DNA from: Bacteroidaceae bacterium
Lineage (GTDB): Bacteria > Bacteroidota > Bacteroidia > Bacteroidales > Bacteroidaceae
Reading direction: 5' to 3'
NCBI GenBank assembly: GCA_902362375.1
Contig: CABIVS010000003.1
Coordinates: 99,541 to 163,540 of the forward strand
DNA: 64,000 nt
Shown: piece by piece, positions 9,314 through 19,527 of the stretch
How the letters are laid out: the number at the start of each line of letters is the position of its first letter
How positions within the stretch are numbered: the stretch's first letter is position 1
The notes under the pieces: generated by a model
The model's input: the letters and a program-made list of their open reading frames with translations, nothing else
Database searches by the model: none
What the model was told of the DNA's origin: nothing
Made by a program: the position numbers and the translations under genes

Positions 9314-12178
9314 ATGAAAAACAAAATGAAATGGATGTTGGCAATAGGATTATTGTCATGTTCGATGGCAATGGCGCAGCAACAAAGTGATATACTGTCG
9401 GTATCGGCTTCTGCCAATGCGGACAATGCTGCTTTAGCTTTTGATAAAAATGTAAAGACGATGTGGACATTACCTTCGCAGGCACTAAAGACCGAGCAAT
9501 GGCTGATGTTTACCATCCAGCAACCGGGTGATGTTTGCGAACTGGATCTTCAGATGCAGGGAGTCAACAAAAATGAACTGAAAGAGGTATTGGATATCTT
9601 TGTCACTTATGACCCGATGAATCTGGGAACTCCCGTAAACAACCGGATAGAAGGCAATGACAAACAGATGAAAGTGAAATTCACTCCTAAATATGGTGCT
9701 CATGTCAAGTTGAATTTCAAGCCGGGAAAGCTGGATAAACCTTTCTCTCTAAAGGAGATTTCAGTATTGGTAGCAGAGAAGGTACTGACAGATAGTAAAG
9801 GGAAAGTGACTGACCGTCGTTATATGGATGCATCGCTTCCGGTAGAAGAACGGGTGGAAAGTCTGCTGGCAGTGATGACACCCGAAGATAAAATGGAATT
9901 GATTCGTGAAGGATGGGGGATTCCCGGTATTCCTCATTTATATGTACCGCCTATCACAAAAGTGGAAGCCGTACATGGTTTCTCGTATGGAAGCGGAGCG
10001 ACTATTTTTCCGCAGGCTTTAGCAATGGGAGCCACCTGGAACCGGAAGCTGACGGAAGAAGTGGCGATGGTAATCGGAGACGAAACGGTAGCTGCCAATA
10101 CAAAGCAGGCATGGTCACCGGTGCTGGACGTTGCGCAGGATGCACGTTGGGGACGTTGTGAAGAGACTTTTGGAGAAGACCCGGTATTGGTATCACAAAT
10201 AGGTGGTGCATGGATCAAAGGATATCAGTCCAGAGGATTATTTACCACTCCCAAGCATTTTGGCGGACATGGTGCTCCATTGGGTGGGCGTGACTCGCAT
10301 GACATCGGTTTGTCTGAACGTGAAATGCGTGAAGTTCACCTGGTGCCGTTCCGTCATGCTATCCGAAACTATGACTGTCAGTCTTTGATGATGGCTTACT
10401 CCGATTATATGGGTATTCCGGTTGCCAAGAGTATGGAACTGCTGCAACAGATTTTACGGCAGGAATGGGGCTTCAACGGATTTATTGTCAGTGACTGTGG
10501 TGCTATAGGTAATCTGACTGCCCGTAAACATTATACGGCACAAGACAAGATTGAAGCTGCTAACCAGGCATTGGCTGCCGGTATTGCAACTAATTGCGGT
10601 GATACTTATAACAATAAAGAAGTGATTCAGGCCGCCAAAGACGGCCGCATCAACATGGAAAATCTGGACAACGTATGTCGTACCATGCTTTCTACCATGT
10701 TCCGTAATGAACTCTTTGAAAAGAATCCCTGCAAACCGTTGGACTGGAAGAAGATTTATCCGGGATGGAACTCTGACAGCCATAAAGAGATGGCACGTCA
10801 GGCAGCCCGTGAATCTATCGTAATGTTGGAGAATAAAGAGAACCTTCTGCCTTTGACCAAGAACCTGCGTACAATAGCTGTACTGGGTCCCGGAGCAGAC
10901 GATCTCCAACCGGGTGATTACACTCCGAAATTACTACCCGGACAGTTGAAGTCCGTATTGACAGGCATTAAAGAGGCTGTTGGTAAGCAAACGAAAGTTC
11001 TTTATGAACAGGGTTGTGACTTTACAAATCCAGATGAAACGAATATTCCCAAAGCAGTAAAAGCAGCTTCTCAATCCGATGTTGTAGTAATGGTATTGGG
11101 GGATTGTTCTACCAGCGAAGCCACCAATGATGTTCGCAAGACATGCGGCGAGAATAATGACTGGGCCACTCTGATTCTGCCGGGTAAACAACAGGAATTG
11201 CTGGAAGCGGTTTGTGCGACAGGTAAACCGGTGATTCTGATTCTTCAGGCAGGACGTCCTTATGATATTCTGAAAGCATCGGAAATGTGTAAAGCTATTC
11301 TCGTAAACTGGTTACCGGGACAGGAAGGCGGCCCGGCAATGGCAGATGTACTGTTTGGTGATTATAATCCCGGCGGTCGCTTGCCGATGACTTTTCCGCG
11401 TCACGTAGGACAACTTCCTTTATATTATAATTTCAAAACATCGGGGCGTCGTTACGAATATGTAGATATGGAATATTATCCTCTTTACCGTTTCGGATTC
11501 GGTCTTAGCTATACCTCTTTTGAATATTCGGATTTGAAGATACAGGAAAAACCGAATGGAAATGTGACGGTTCAGGCTACAGTGAAGAATACAGGAAGCC
11601 GTGCCGGTGATGAAGTAGTACAATTGTATGTGACGGATATGTATGCCAGCGTCAAGACCCGTGTTATGGAGTTAAAGGATTTCGATCGTATTTATTTGCA
11701 ACCGGGAGAATCGAAAACCGTCTCTTTTGAACTGACACCATACGATATTTCATTGCTCAATGACCACATGGACAGAGTAGTGGAAAAAGGAGAATTCAAA
11801 ATATGTGTCGGTGGCATGAGTCCTGACTATGTGGCCAAGAATGAGATTAAACATAGTGTGGGTTACAGCGATAAGAAAAAAGGGGTGACCGGTATGCTTA
11901 ACTATACGCACGAATTCGGTGCCGACTTTATCCTTTCTATATCCAAAGTGGAAGAGAATCTGACGAAGAATCAAAAGACTGTATGGGTCAGCGTGAAAAA
12001 CAATGGCACGCTGATGGATATTGGCAAGGTGGAAATGTTTGTTGACGGCAAAAAAGCAGGGGATGCCATTCATTATGAACTGGGAGCCGGAGAAGAAAAA
12101 CTGATTCCGTTCAAACTGGATAAAGACAACAAGCAACCTGTTGCTTTTACTACTAAATATAAGATGGTGGTTCTGTAG
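9314..12178 (+). CDS. GH3 beta-glycosidase with N-terminal discoidin-like domain
   Basis: A periplasmic GH3 enzyme of 954 residues, longer than usual. A signal peptide (MKNKMKWMLAIGLLSCSMAMAQ) is followed by a beta-rich domain at ~25-155 that looks like an F5/8 type C (discoidin) carbohydrate-binding module. The GH3 barrel (~165-500) has KHFGGHG and the nucleophile Asp394 in IVSDCGAI. The C-terminal GH3 sandwich follows, then a fibronectin III-like domain (~720-800; VKNTGSRAGDEVVQLYV) and an extra beta domain of about 130 residues. It lies 32 nt after the frameshifted GH3 gene in the same operon and might partly cover its loss, but the two differ in active-site motifs. Beta-glucosidase or beta-xylosidase activity cannot be decided. 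Confidence 0.87.
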   Translation: MKNKMKWMLAIGLLSCSMAMAQQQSDILSVSASANADNAALAFDKNVKTMWTLPSQALKTEQWLMFTIQQPGDVCELDLQMQGVNKNELKEVLDIFVTYDPMNLGTPVNNRIEGNDKQMKVKFTPKYGAHVKLNFKPGKLDKPFSLKEISVLVAEKVLTDSKGKVTDRRYMDASLPVEERVESLLAVMTPEDKMELIREGWGIPGIPHLYVPPITKVEAVHGFSYGSGATIFPQALAMGATWNRKLTEEVAMVIGDETVAANTKQAWSPVLDVAQDARWGRCEETFGEDPVLVSQIGGAWIKGYQSRGLFTTPKHFGGHGAPLGGRDSHDIGLSEREMREVHLVPFRHAIRNYDCQSLMMAYSDYMGIPVAKSMELLQQILRQEWGFNGFIVSDCGAIGNLTARKHYTAQDKIEAANQALAAGIATNCGDTYNNKEVIQAAKDGRINMENLDNVCRTMLSTMFRNELFEKNPCKPLDWKKIYPGWNSDSHKEMARQAARESIVMLENKENLLPLTKNLRTIAVLGPGADDLQPGDYTPKLLPGQLKSVLTGIKEAVGKQTKVLYEQGCDFTNPDETNIPKAVKAASQSDVVVMVLGDCSTSEATNDVRKTCGENNDWATLILPGKQQELLEAVCATGKPVILILQAGRPYDILKASEMCKAILVNWLPGQEGGPAMADVLFGDYNPGGRLPMTFPRHVGQLPLYYNFKTSGRRYEYVDMEYYPLYRFGFGLSYTSFEYSDLKIQEKPNGNVTVQATVKNTGSRAGDEVVQLYVTDMYASVKTRVMELKDFDRIYLQPGESKTVSFELTPYDISLLNDHMDRVVEKGEFKICVGGMSPDYVAKNEIKHSVGYSDKKKGVTGMLNYTHEFGADFILSISKVEENLTKNQKTVWVSVKNNGTLMDIGKVEMFVDGKKAGDAIHYELGAGEEKLIPFKLDKDNKQPVAFTTKYKMVVL

Positions 12179-12208
12179 AGCCATCACCTTCATCTAATTC
12201 CTGATAAA

Positions 12209-13924
12209 ATGAAACAATTACTTTTGGTTTCGTGCTTGCTGTCACTGTCCGCTATCTTGGGATTGCCGGAAGTGAAAGCAGATGTAAGGATGCCTTTGAT
12301 TTTCGGCAACCACATGGTTTTGCAGCAAGATACCCGGATTACGATTTGGGGATGGGCTGATGCCGGAGAAAACATTGAAGTACTCTTTGCCGGACAAAAA
12401 GTGAGAACCACTGCCAATGCCGACGGGACATGGCAGGTAAAATTGAAGCCGGTAAAAACGAAGAAAAAAGGAGAGACGCTGACTATTACCGGAAAAAATA
12501 AACTGGTTTATTCGGATGTACTGGTAGGTGATGTATGGGTTGCTTCCGGACAATCAAATATGGAGTGGGGGATCAAGGTCAGAAAAGAATATGCTGATGA
12601 TATAGCTCATTCGGAAGATTCATTGTTACGTTTATTCTTTGTTCCTAAAAATACATCGCTACAGCCATTGTCGGAGATTGAAATTCCTCAAGGAACAGCC
12701 AGTCCCGAACGGGCTGCCAGGTGGGTGCTTTGTACTCCGGAGATGCTGGCAAAAATAAATGGGCAGGGTTTCTCTGCTACTGCCTATTACTTTGCACGTG
12801 ATATGCGCGTTGCAAACGGACGTCCGTTAGGAGTGATACAGTCCGCCTGGGGTGGTACACGTGCAGAAGCTTGGACAAGCCTTTCCGGGCTAAAGCAGGA
12901 GCCAGCATTGGCTCATTATGTAGCTGCTTACGAGAAAAATGTGAAAGATAATCCGGAAATACTGGCTACTTATCCGCAAAAGCAGAAAGAGTTTGATACA
13001 GCAGTCAGAGAATGGGATCAAACAATAGGTAAAGAGTGGAATCAGGCACAGAAAGAATGGGCGGTAGCCGTACGGGCTGCACAAGCCGATGGGAAACCAG
13101 CGCCCGCCAAACCGGAACCCAGAGTACCTCGTCCACCCAATCCACGTAAACCGGACGGTGGAAATAACGGCCCGGCTAATCTGTTTAACGCCATGATTTT
13201 TCCTTTAATTCCGTTAAGTATCAAAGGTGTAATCTGGTATCAGGGTGAATTTAATTCCGGTGGCTCGGCAAAAGAATATGCGACACTTTTTTCCCGGATG
13301 ATTACAGATTGGAGGGAGAAATGGGGAATAGGAGATTTTCCTTTTGTATATGTACAGCTTCCTAATTTTGAGCCTGTAGATCAGGAGCCTTCTGTTGAGG
13401 GGAACGGTTGGCGTTGGGTGCGCGAAGGTCAGTTGAAAGCACTGAGCCTGCCTAATACTGCGATGGCGGTAACGATTGATGTTGGCGACCCGTTCGATTT
13501 GCATCCGGTTGATAAATATGATGTAGGACATCGGTTAGCTCTTGTTGCCCGTAAATTGGCATATGGAGAGAAAATTGTTGGTATGGGACCTCTTTATAAG
13601 AAAATGTCAGTGAAGGGCAATAAAATTATTTTGGAGTTTACCAATCAGGGTAAGAAGTTGATGATAGGGACTTCTCCCTATATCCCTGAAGGAGAACAGG
13701 CTCGTCCAAAGCCGACAAAGCTCACGGGATTTGGCATTGCCGGGACCGACCGTAAATTTGTTTGGGCGGATGCCGTCATAGAAGGTAATAAGGTCATTGT
13801 ATCGAGTCCTGAAGTTGCCGAACCCGTAGCTGTACGCTACGGATTTTCCAATAGCCCGCGTTGTAATCTGTATAATGAGGAAGGGTTGCCGGCATCGCCT
13901 TTTCGTACAGATCACTGGGAATGA
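12209..13924 (+). CDS. SGNH-type carbohydrate acetylesterase (sialate O-acetylesterase-like, CE20-type)
   Basis: A secreted SGNH-hydrolase esterase of 571 residues, with a signal peptide ending near PEVKA (about residue 25). The N-terminal beta domain has MVLQQ, the usual opening of this family. The nucleophile is Ser116 in ASGQSNMEW, and the acid and base are probably Asp430 and His432 in FDLHPVD. A helical, charged insertion with a proline-rich stretch lies at ~250-320. Database entries often call such proteins sialate O-acetylesterase. CE20 enzymes of this architecture have been described from a xyloglucan locus in Xanthomonas, so deacetylation of a plant glycan is the likelier role in this setting. 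It sits 30 nt after the GH3 gene. The family WYQGES motif reads WYQGEF here. Confidence 0.83.
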   Translation: MKQLLLVSCLLSLSAILGLPEVKADVRMPLIFGNHMVLQQDTRITIWGWADAGENIEVLFAGQKVRTTANADGTWQVKLKPVKTKKKGETLTITGKNKLVYSDVLVGDVWVASGQSNMEWGIKVRKEYADDIAHSEDSLLRLFFVPKNTSLQPLSEIEIPQGTASPERAARWVLCTPEMLAKINGQGFSATAYYFARDMRVANGRPLGVIQSAWGGTRAEAWTSLSGLKQEPALAHYVAAYEKNVKDNPEILATYPQKQKEFDTAVREWDQTIGKEWNQAQKEWAVAVRAAQADGKPAPAKPEPRVPRPPNPRKPDGGNNGPANLFNAMIFPLIPLSIKGVIWYQGEFNSGGSAKEYATLFSRMITDWREKWGIGDFPFVYVQLPNFEPVDQEPSVEGNGWRWVREGQLKALSLPNTAMAVTIDVGDPFDLHPVDKYDVGHRLALVARKLAYGEKIVGMGPLYKKMSVKGNKIILEFTNQGKKLMIGTSPYIPEGEQARPKPTKLTGFGIAGTDRKFVWADAVIEGNKVIVSSPEVAEPVAVRYGFSNSPRCNLYNEEGLPASPFRTDHWE

Positions 13925-13958
13925 CACAAATACCGGAATAAATAAAAAGAAAAACACC

Positions 13959-15656
13959 ATGAAGAGATCTACTCATCTATTAATTGCAAGCGTATTGGCA
14001 GGATGTATCACTTCCTGTTCATCAGGAAAGCGAATCGCCCAACATCGGATAGTAACTAATCCGATGAATCTGAACTACCGGTTTCAACCGAAAGACGAAT
14101 CGCGTCGGGAAGCTGCTGATCCGGTATTGGAGTATTTTAAAGGCTATTATTATTTATTTGCGTCCAAGTCCGGTGGATATTGGCGCTCTGAAGATCTGGC
14201 CGACTGGGAATATGTTCCTTGTACGACTATCCCCACATTGGAAGATTATGCTCCTACCATTCTTCCAATAGGAGATACGCTCTATTTTACTACTTCCAGT
14301 GGGAAAACACAGATTTTCAAAAATGCCCATCCGGAAAAAGATACTTGGGAGGCTGTAGATACCAAACTGACCTACCGGCTTCACGACCCGGCTTTCTATA
14401 GTGATGAGGACGGTAAGGTGTATATGTATTGGGGGTGTTCGGATAAGGACCCGATTATGGGGGTGGAAGTAGATCCGAAAGACGGTTTTCGTGCGTTGGG
14501 TGAAGCCAAAGCACTGATCGCGCATCATGGAGACAAGTATGGCTGGGAAGTTCCCGGAAAGAATAATGAAGAACCGCGTCAGGGATGGAACGAAGGACCT
14601 TGTATGCTGAAATATGAAGGACGTTACTATTTGCAATATGCGGCTCCGGGTACTCAATATCGTATCTATGGCGATGGAATCTATGTAGGAGATACTCCTT
14701 TGGGGCCTTTTGAATATGTGGAAGACAATCCGTTCTCATTTAAACCGGGAGGCTTTATCGGTGGGGCAGGACACGGACATACTTTTCGGGATAAGTATGG
14801 AAACTACTGGCACGTAGCTTCCATGATCATTTCCGTTCGTCATATGTTTGAACGGCGGTTGGGACTTTTCCCGGTTGCTGTATCCAGTCGCAACGGTATA
14901 TATGCTCACACAGTCTGGTCGGATTATCCTTTCTATATTCCTAACCGGAAAGTTGATTTTGATAAAACAGATTTGAGTATGGGATGGAATCTGCTTTCAT
15001 ACCGGAAACCGGTACAGGCTTCTTCGTCTCTTGCCGGCTATGAACCGGGCAATGCAAATGATGAACAGATTGAAACATGGTGGGCTGCTCAAACCGGAAA
15101 AAAGGGCGAATGGTTGCAGGTTGATTTGGAGACTCCAATGTTGGTAAATAGTATACACGTGAATTTTGCCGACCATCACTTCAAGGTTTTCGCACCACAC
15201 CCTCCCGTTGTTTATCAATTTTTTATCGAAGGTTCGGCAGATGGGAAAAAATGGATGAATTTGTTTGATGAAACAGAGAATGGAAAAGATGAGCCTCATC
15301 GCCTGTTTACGTTGGATAAACCCGTGAAGGTCCGTTATTTGAGAATTTGTAACGCTAAAGAGATGGATGGGTGCTTCTCTTTATCCGGTTTCCGTGTATT
15401 TGGTAAAGGAGAAGGTGCTGCTCCTTCTAAGGTGACAGGCTTCCGGGCAATTCGGGATTCGGAGGATAAACGAATGTACCGTTTCACTTGGGATGCACAA
15501 GAAGGGGCTACCGGATACGTGTTACGGTGGGGAACACAGAAAGATAAGTTAACGCACGCAGTGACGGTATTTGACAATCAATATGAAGCCCGTTACTTTA
15601 ACAGAGACTCGGAATATTATTTCTCGATAACGGCATTTAATGAGAATGGTAATTAG
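13959..15656 (+). CDS. GH43 family lipoprotein with F5/8 type C and fibronectin III domains
   Basis: A glycoside hydrolase family 43 lipoprotein of 565 residues. The signal peptide ends in a lipobox-like ITSC, and the following SSGKR lacks the acidic export signal, so a periplasm-facing lipoprotein is likely. The catalytic propeller (~45-340) shows the expected acids in ADPVLEYF, HDPAFY and NEGPCMLKY. A discoidin-like module follows (~370-500; ETWWAAQTGKKGEWLQVDL) and then a fibronectin III domain (~510-565). The start at 13959 replaces a longer frame that begins inside the upstream gene. The C-terminus is abrupt: deleting one A in ggtaattagt (about 15645-15655) would let the frame continue as NGISEMKGR into the GH2 relic, so the last residues have probably been altered by a frameshift. 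Confidence 0.82.
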   Translation: MKRSTHLLIASVLAGCITSCSSGKRIAQHRIVTNPMNLNYRFQPKDESRREAADPVLEYFKGYYYLFASKSGGYWRSEDLADWEYVPCTTIPTLEDYAPTILPIGDTLYFTTSSGKTQIFKNAHPEKDTWEAVDTKLTYRLHDPAFYSDEDGKVYMYWGCSDKDPIMGVEVDPKDGFRALGEAKALIAHHGDKYGWEVPGKNNEEPRQGWNEGPCMLKYEGRYYLQYAAPGTQYRIYGDGIYVGDTPLGPFEYVEDNPFSFKPGGFIGGAGHGHTFRDKYGNYWHVASMIISVRHMFERRLGLFPVAVSSRNGIYAHTVWSDYPFYIPNRKVDFDKTDLSMGWNLLSYRKPVQASSSLAGYEPGNANDEQIETWWAAQTGKKGEWLQVDLETPMLVNSIHVNFADHHFKVFAPHPPVVYQFFIEGSADGKKWMNLFDETENGKDEPHRLFTLDKPVKVRYLRICNAKEMDGCFSLSGFRVFGKGEGAAPSKVTGFRAIRDSEDKRMYRFTWDAQEGATGYVLRWGTQKDKLTHAVTVFDNQYEARYFNRDSEYYFSITAFNENGN

Positions 15657-16813
15657 TGAAATGAAAGGTCGTTCTTCATGGAAAAAAGGTTCCGGGATAG
15701 CTCCGGAACTGACAGCTCCCCAACCCGGCAAATGGGAAAAAGTAAAGATTAAAATCCCTTCTGCAATCAATGTCAATGACTGGGGAAGAGGTAGCAAGGT
15801 TGGAGCAGGGACACCACGACCGTATACACCGAGTTCGGTCTATTTCCCTAGCTATCCGGAACATTGGGTATATACCCGCATGGGATGGTTGTGTCGTAAC
15901 TTTCGTATTCCTGCCTCTCATGGCCTGAAACAGGAAGACCTTCCCAAAGATTTGAATAAACCGTTGATTGCTTCCTTTATATAAACCTTTGCCCATGTTC
16001 AATGCACTGAAAGCCGCACTCAAAGGCAGTGAATGGACTACATTCGAAGAAGTAAAACATCCGGTGAAACCGGAATATCCTTCTCCTGTTTATCCTGTTG
16101 CCTGTCTGATTGGACAGCCTCGTCCGGATTTAATGGATTTCATAACCAAAGCCGGTTTGGGGTTAACAGACCAGCCGAAAAAAGCAAACTTATGGATCAT
16201 AGATGCCGAATCGGTGACAGCCGAAGATTTGCAGCGCATACAACCAGCTTTGAAAAAATGGAAAAAGAAAGGGGGAATGGTACTGGCATTGAGCATCGGA
16301 CAGAAATTGAGTGATGACTTCTGTCACTGGTTGCCGGAGAAAGTAAAACTGACCGACCGCAGAGCTACGGCTTTAGAGATGAACAGAAATACTTCCTGGG
16401 GAAATTATTTTGAACTCCCCGATTTGTATTTTAGTGAGATGGAGGGTGACCGCTACATCTTAAAACAGGGATTATCCGGAGCATTGACCGAAAAGGGGAA
16501 TATCGTATTAAAAGCCTCCCGTACAGACTGGAGCTTGTTCAATACGTCTCCCGAACATTGGAAGTGTGCGCAGGTCGTATTATGTGAAGCATTGCAGAAA
16601 CCCGGGGGAGCAGCTTTAGTGACTTATCCTCTACAAGAGAATGTAAATCTGGTGTTGTCTGTGATTGACTATCGTTTACAGACGAAAGAAACGAATGTCT
16701 CCTGGAATTCCATGATGCGTGTAATGGGAATTGCAACATACGGAGCCGACTTCAATTCTCATGATGTAAAGAACAAGAAACATGGTTTGTTGATGGACGG
16801 CCCTGTAGATTAG
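15657..16813 (+). pseudogene. GH2 glycoside hydrolase relic with internal deletion
   Basis: Remains of a large GH2 gene in two frames. The first (about 15660-15984) matches the N-terminal jelly-roll of the GH2 at 43313-46555: here GIAPELTAPQPGKWEKVKI and FPSYPEHWVYTRMGW, there AAPELPLPKDGSNW and YPSYPKEWEQVKMAW. The second (15968-16813) matches its C-terminal region, joining at LPLYKPLPMFNALKAA against LPLYQEWPMYSALRAA, with a shared glycine-rich segment and a shared TDW motif. The signal peptide, about 500 central residues including both catalytic glutamates, and the last ~120 residues are missing. At least two deletions and frame changes are needed to explain this, so the gene is dead. Either frame might be expressed as a fragment within the operon, but no function is expected. 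Confidence 0.8.
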
Positions 16814-16886
16814 AAAGTGGGAAAGTGATTCCGGAGCAAGTGCTACGAACAATTATAAAAGAAAATATGATAGAAAAATGGTGATA

Positions 16887-19439
16887 ATGAACAGGTATAA
16901 AAAGATTTTGTTGGCAGGTACTTTATCTGTGATGTCTTGCTCATTGATACATGCGCAAGAGTTGTATAAGAATGAAAACGCTCCTGTGCACGAACGGGTG
17001 GCAGATTTACTTTCCCGCCTGACAGTGGAGGAAAAGATTAGTTTGCTGCGTGCTACTTCTCCCGGTATTCCTCGTTTGGGCATTGATAAATACTATCATG
17101 GCAATGAGGCATTGCATGGAGTAGTCCGTCCGGGACGTTTCACTGTATTTCCGCAAGCTATCGGACTGGCAGCTACCTGGAACCCTGAGTTACAAAAACG
17201 GGTGGCTACTGTGATTTCGGATGAGGCGCGTGCCCGTTGGAATGAACTCGATCAGGGGAGAGAGCAAAAAGAGCAGTTTAGTGATGTACTGACCTTTTGG
17301 TCACCTACGGTGAATATGGCACGTGATCCCCGTTGGGGACGTACCCCGGAAACGTATGGGGAAGATCCTTTTCTAAGCGGAGTGATGGGAACGGCTTTTG
17401 TGAAAGGCTTGCAAGGAGATGATCCGCGTTATTTGAAGATTGTTTCCACTCCCAAGCATTTTGCTGCCAATAACGAAGAACATAACCGTTTTGTCTGTAA
17501 TCCGCAAATCTCGGAAAAGCAACTGCGCGAATATTATTTCCCGGCTTTCGAAATGTGTGTGAAGGAAGGAAAGGCAGCTTCTATCATGGCTGCTTACAAT
17601 GCGTTGAACGATGTGCCTTGTACACTAAATGCCTGGCTGCTGAAAAAAGTGTTGCGTCAGGACTGGGGATTTCAGGGATATGTCGTTTCCGATTGTGGGG
17701 GACCTTCTTTATTGGTAAACGCCCATAAGTATGTAAAGACGAAAGAGGCGGCTGCCACTCTATCCATTCAGGCTGGATTGGATTTGGAATGTGGAGATGA
17801 TGTCTATGACGAATATCTGTTGAATGCTTACAAACAATACATGGTATCGGATGCCGATATCGATTCGGCTGCCTGCCATGTGTTGACAGCGCGTATGAAA
17901 CTGGGACTTTTTGATGGAACTGAACGAAATCCGTATACCAGAATCTCTCCGTCGGTGATCGGCTCGAAAGAGCATCAACAGATTGCTTTGGATGCAGCCC
18001 GGGAGTGCATTGTTTTATTGAAGAATAAGAATAATATACTTCCATTGAATGTTAATAAGGTGAAGTCAATAGCCGTGGTAGGTATCAATGCCGGTAAATG
18101 TGAGTTTGGTGATTATAGCGGTGCGCCGGTAGTAGATCCGGTTTCCATTTTGCAAGGTATAAAAGACAGGGCAAGCGATCAAGTGAAAGTAGTGTATGCA
18201 CCCTGGAAATCTGCTGCCGACGGCTTGGAACTGATTCAAGGAGAAAACTTTCCGGAAGGATTGAAAGCAGAATATTTTGAAAACACTGCATTGGAGGGTA
18301 CGCCTAAAGTACGTAAAGAAGGTTGGATTAATTTTGAGCCTGCCAATCAGGCGCCCGATCCTTTTCTTCCTAAATCTCCGCTTTCCGTTCGTTGGACGGG
18401 AAAGTTGAGACCGACTATCTCCGGTCGTTATACTTTTAGTTTTACTTCCGACGATGGTTGTCGTTTGAGTATTGACAACCAGTTGTTGATTGACGCCTGG
18501 TCGGCTCATGCGGTATCTACAGACTCTGCTTCCATCTATCTTGAAGCGGGGAAAGATTATCAGTTAAAAGCGGAATACTATGATAACCGGGATTATGCTA
18601 TCGCAAAATTACAATGGAAAGTGCCGCAGGTAGGAAAAGCGACCCGTCTCGATTTGTATGGGGAGGCCGGAAAAGCAGTCCGCGAATGTGAAACGGTCGT
18701 TGCTGTGATGGGAATCAATAAGTCAATAGAACGTGAAGGACAGGACCGGTACGATATTCAGCTTCCGGCAGACCAAAGAGAGTTCTTGCAGGAAATCTAT
18801 AAAGTAAATCCGAATATAATCGTTGTATTGGTAGCAGGAAGCTCACTGGCTGTCAACTGGATGAACGAACATATTCCTGCCATCGTAAATGCCTGGTATC
18901 CGGGTGAACAGGGAGGAACAGCCGTTGCCGACGTATTATTTGGTGACTACAATCCAGCCGGGCGTTTGCCGCTCACTTATTATAAATCTCTGGATGAATT
19001 GCCTGCTTTCGATGATTACGATATAACCAAAGGGCGTACTTACAAATATTTTAAAGGAGACGTTCTTTATCCTTTTGGTTACGGACTTAGTTATTCTTCT
19101 TTCAAATACAGCGATTTGAAAGTAAAAGACGGTGCAAATACCGTCAGCGTTTCTTTCCGCTTGAAGAATACCGGCAAGAGGAAAGGGGATGAAGTGGCAC
19201 AGGTTTATGTGCGGATTCCGGAAACCGGAGGTGTCGTTCCGATTAAAGAGTTGAAAGGTTTCCGGCGTATTCCTTTAAAATCAGGAGAGAGCCGTGTGGT
19301 GGAAATCGAACTCGATAAAGAGCAACTTCGTTATTGGGATGCAAGATTGGGACAATTCATCGTTCCCCAAGGTGCGTTCGACATTATGGTCGGTGCTTCC
19401 TCTAAAGATATTCGTCTGCAAACTGTCATTAATTTATAG
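16887..19439 (+). CDS. GH3 beta-glycosidase with inserted PA14 domain
   Basis: A periplasmic GH3 enzyme of 850 residues from ATG 16887, chosen because it directly precedes the signal peptide MNRYKKILLAGTLSVMSCS; three extra codons precede it in the longest frame. The barrel domain contains KHFAANNEEHNR and the nucleophile Asp269 in VVSDCGGP. The C-terminal sandwich is interrupted by a PA14 domain (~455-590; LKAEYFENTALEG, YTFSFTSDDGCRL, DYQLKAEYYDNRDY). A fibronectin III-like domain closes the protein. PA14-containing GH3 enzymes include beta-glucosidases, and the PA14 loop often shapes the active-site entrance. The gene follows the GH2 relic and is the last before a terminator-like hairpin. 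Confidence 0.9.
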   Translation: MNRYKKILLAGTLSVMSCSLIHAQELYKNENAPVHERVADLLSRLTVEEKISLLRATSPGIPRLGIDKYYHGNEALHGVVRPGRFTVFPQAIGLAATWNPELQKRVATVISDEARARWNELDQGREQKEQFSDVLTFWSPTVNMARDPRWGRTPETYGEDPFLSGVMGTAFVKGLQGDDPRYLKIVSTPKHFAANNEEHNRFVCNPQISEKQLREYYFPAFEMCVKEGKAASIMAAYNALNDVPCTLNAWLLKKVLRQDWGFQGYVVSDCGGPSLLVNAHKYVKTKEAAATLSIQAGLDLECGDDVYDEYLLNAYKQYMVSDADIDSAACHVLTARMKLGLFDGTERNPYTRISPSVIGSKEHQQIALDAARECIVLLKNKNNILPLNVNKVKSIAVVGINAGKCEFGDYSGAPVVDPVSILQGIKDRASDQVKVVYAPWKSAADGLELIQGENFPEGLKAEYFENTALEGTPKVRKEGWINFEPANQAPDPFLPKSPLSVRWTGKLRPTISGRYTFSFTSDDGCRLSIDNQLLIDAWSAHAVSTDSASIYLEAGKDYQLKAEYYDNRDYAIAKLQWKVPQVGKATRLDLYGEAGKAVRECETVVAVMGINKSIEREGQDRYDIQLPADQREFLQEIYKVNPNIIVVLVAGSSLAVNWMNEHIPAIVNAWYPGEQGGTAVADVLFGDYNPAGRLPLTYYKSLDELPAFDDYDITKGRTYKYFKGDVLYPFGYGLSYSSFKYSDLKVKDGANTVSVSFRLKNTGKRKGDEVAQVYVRIPETGGVVPIKELKGFRRIPLKSGESRVVEIELDKEQLRYWDARLGQFIVPQGAFDIMVGASSKDIRLQTVINL

Positions 19440-19458
19440 ATTGTATCATAGTTGTTGA

Positions 19459-19520
19459 GGCTGTGTAAAGGGTAATCGATGTATTAACTGTACCTTTTAC
19501 ACAGCCCGACTTTTAATTTA
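19459..19520 (+). terminator. Intrinsic terminator or attenuator between GH3 and GH95
   Basis: Arms GGCTGTGTAAAGGGTA (19459-19474) and TACCTTTTACACAGCC (19491-19506) pair along 16 bp with one G-U pair and a 16-nt loop. A T-rich stretch follows. The hairpin should end the main rightward operon or reduce read-through into GH95. Confidence 0.7.
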
Positions 19521-19527
19521 TTGTATT

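Noticed and set aside
12209..13924. True sialate O-acetylesterase acting on sialic acid
   Set aside because: No sialidase, sialic acid lyase or transporter is present; neighbours are GH3, GH43 and GH95, so another acetylated glycan is likelier.
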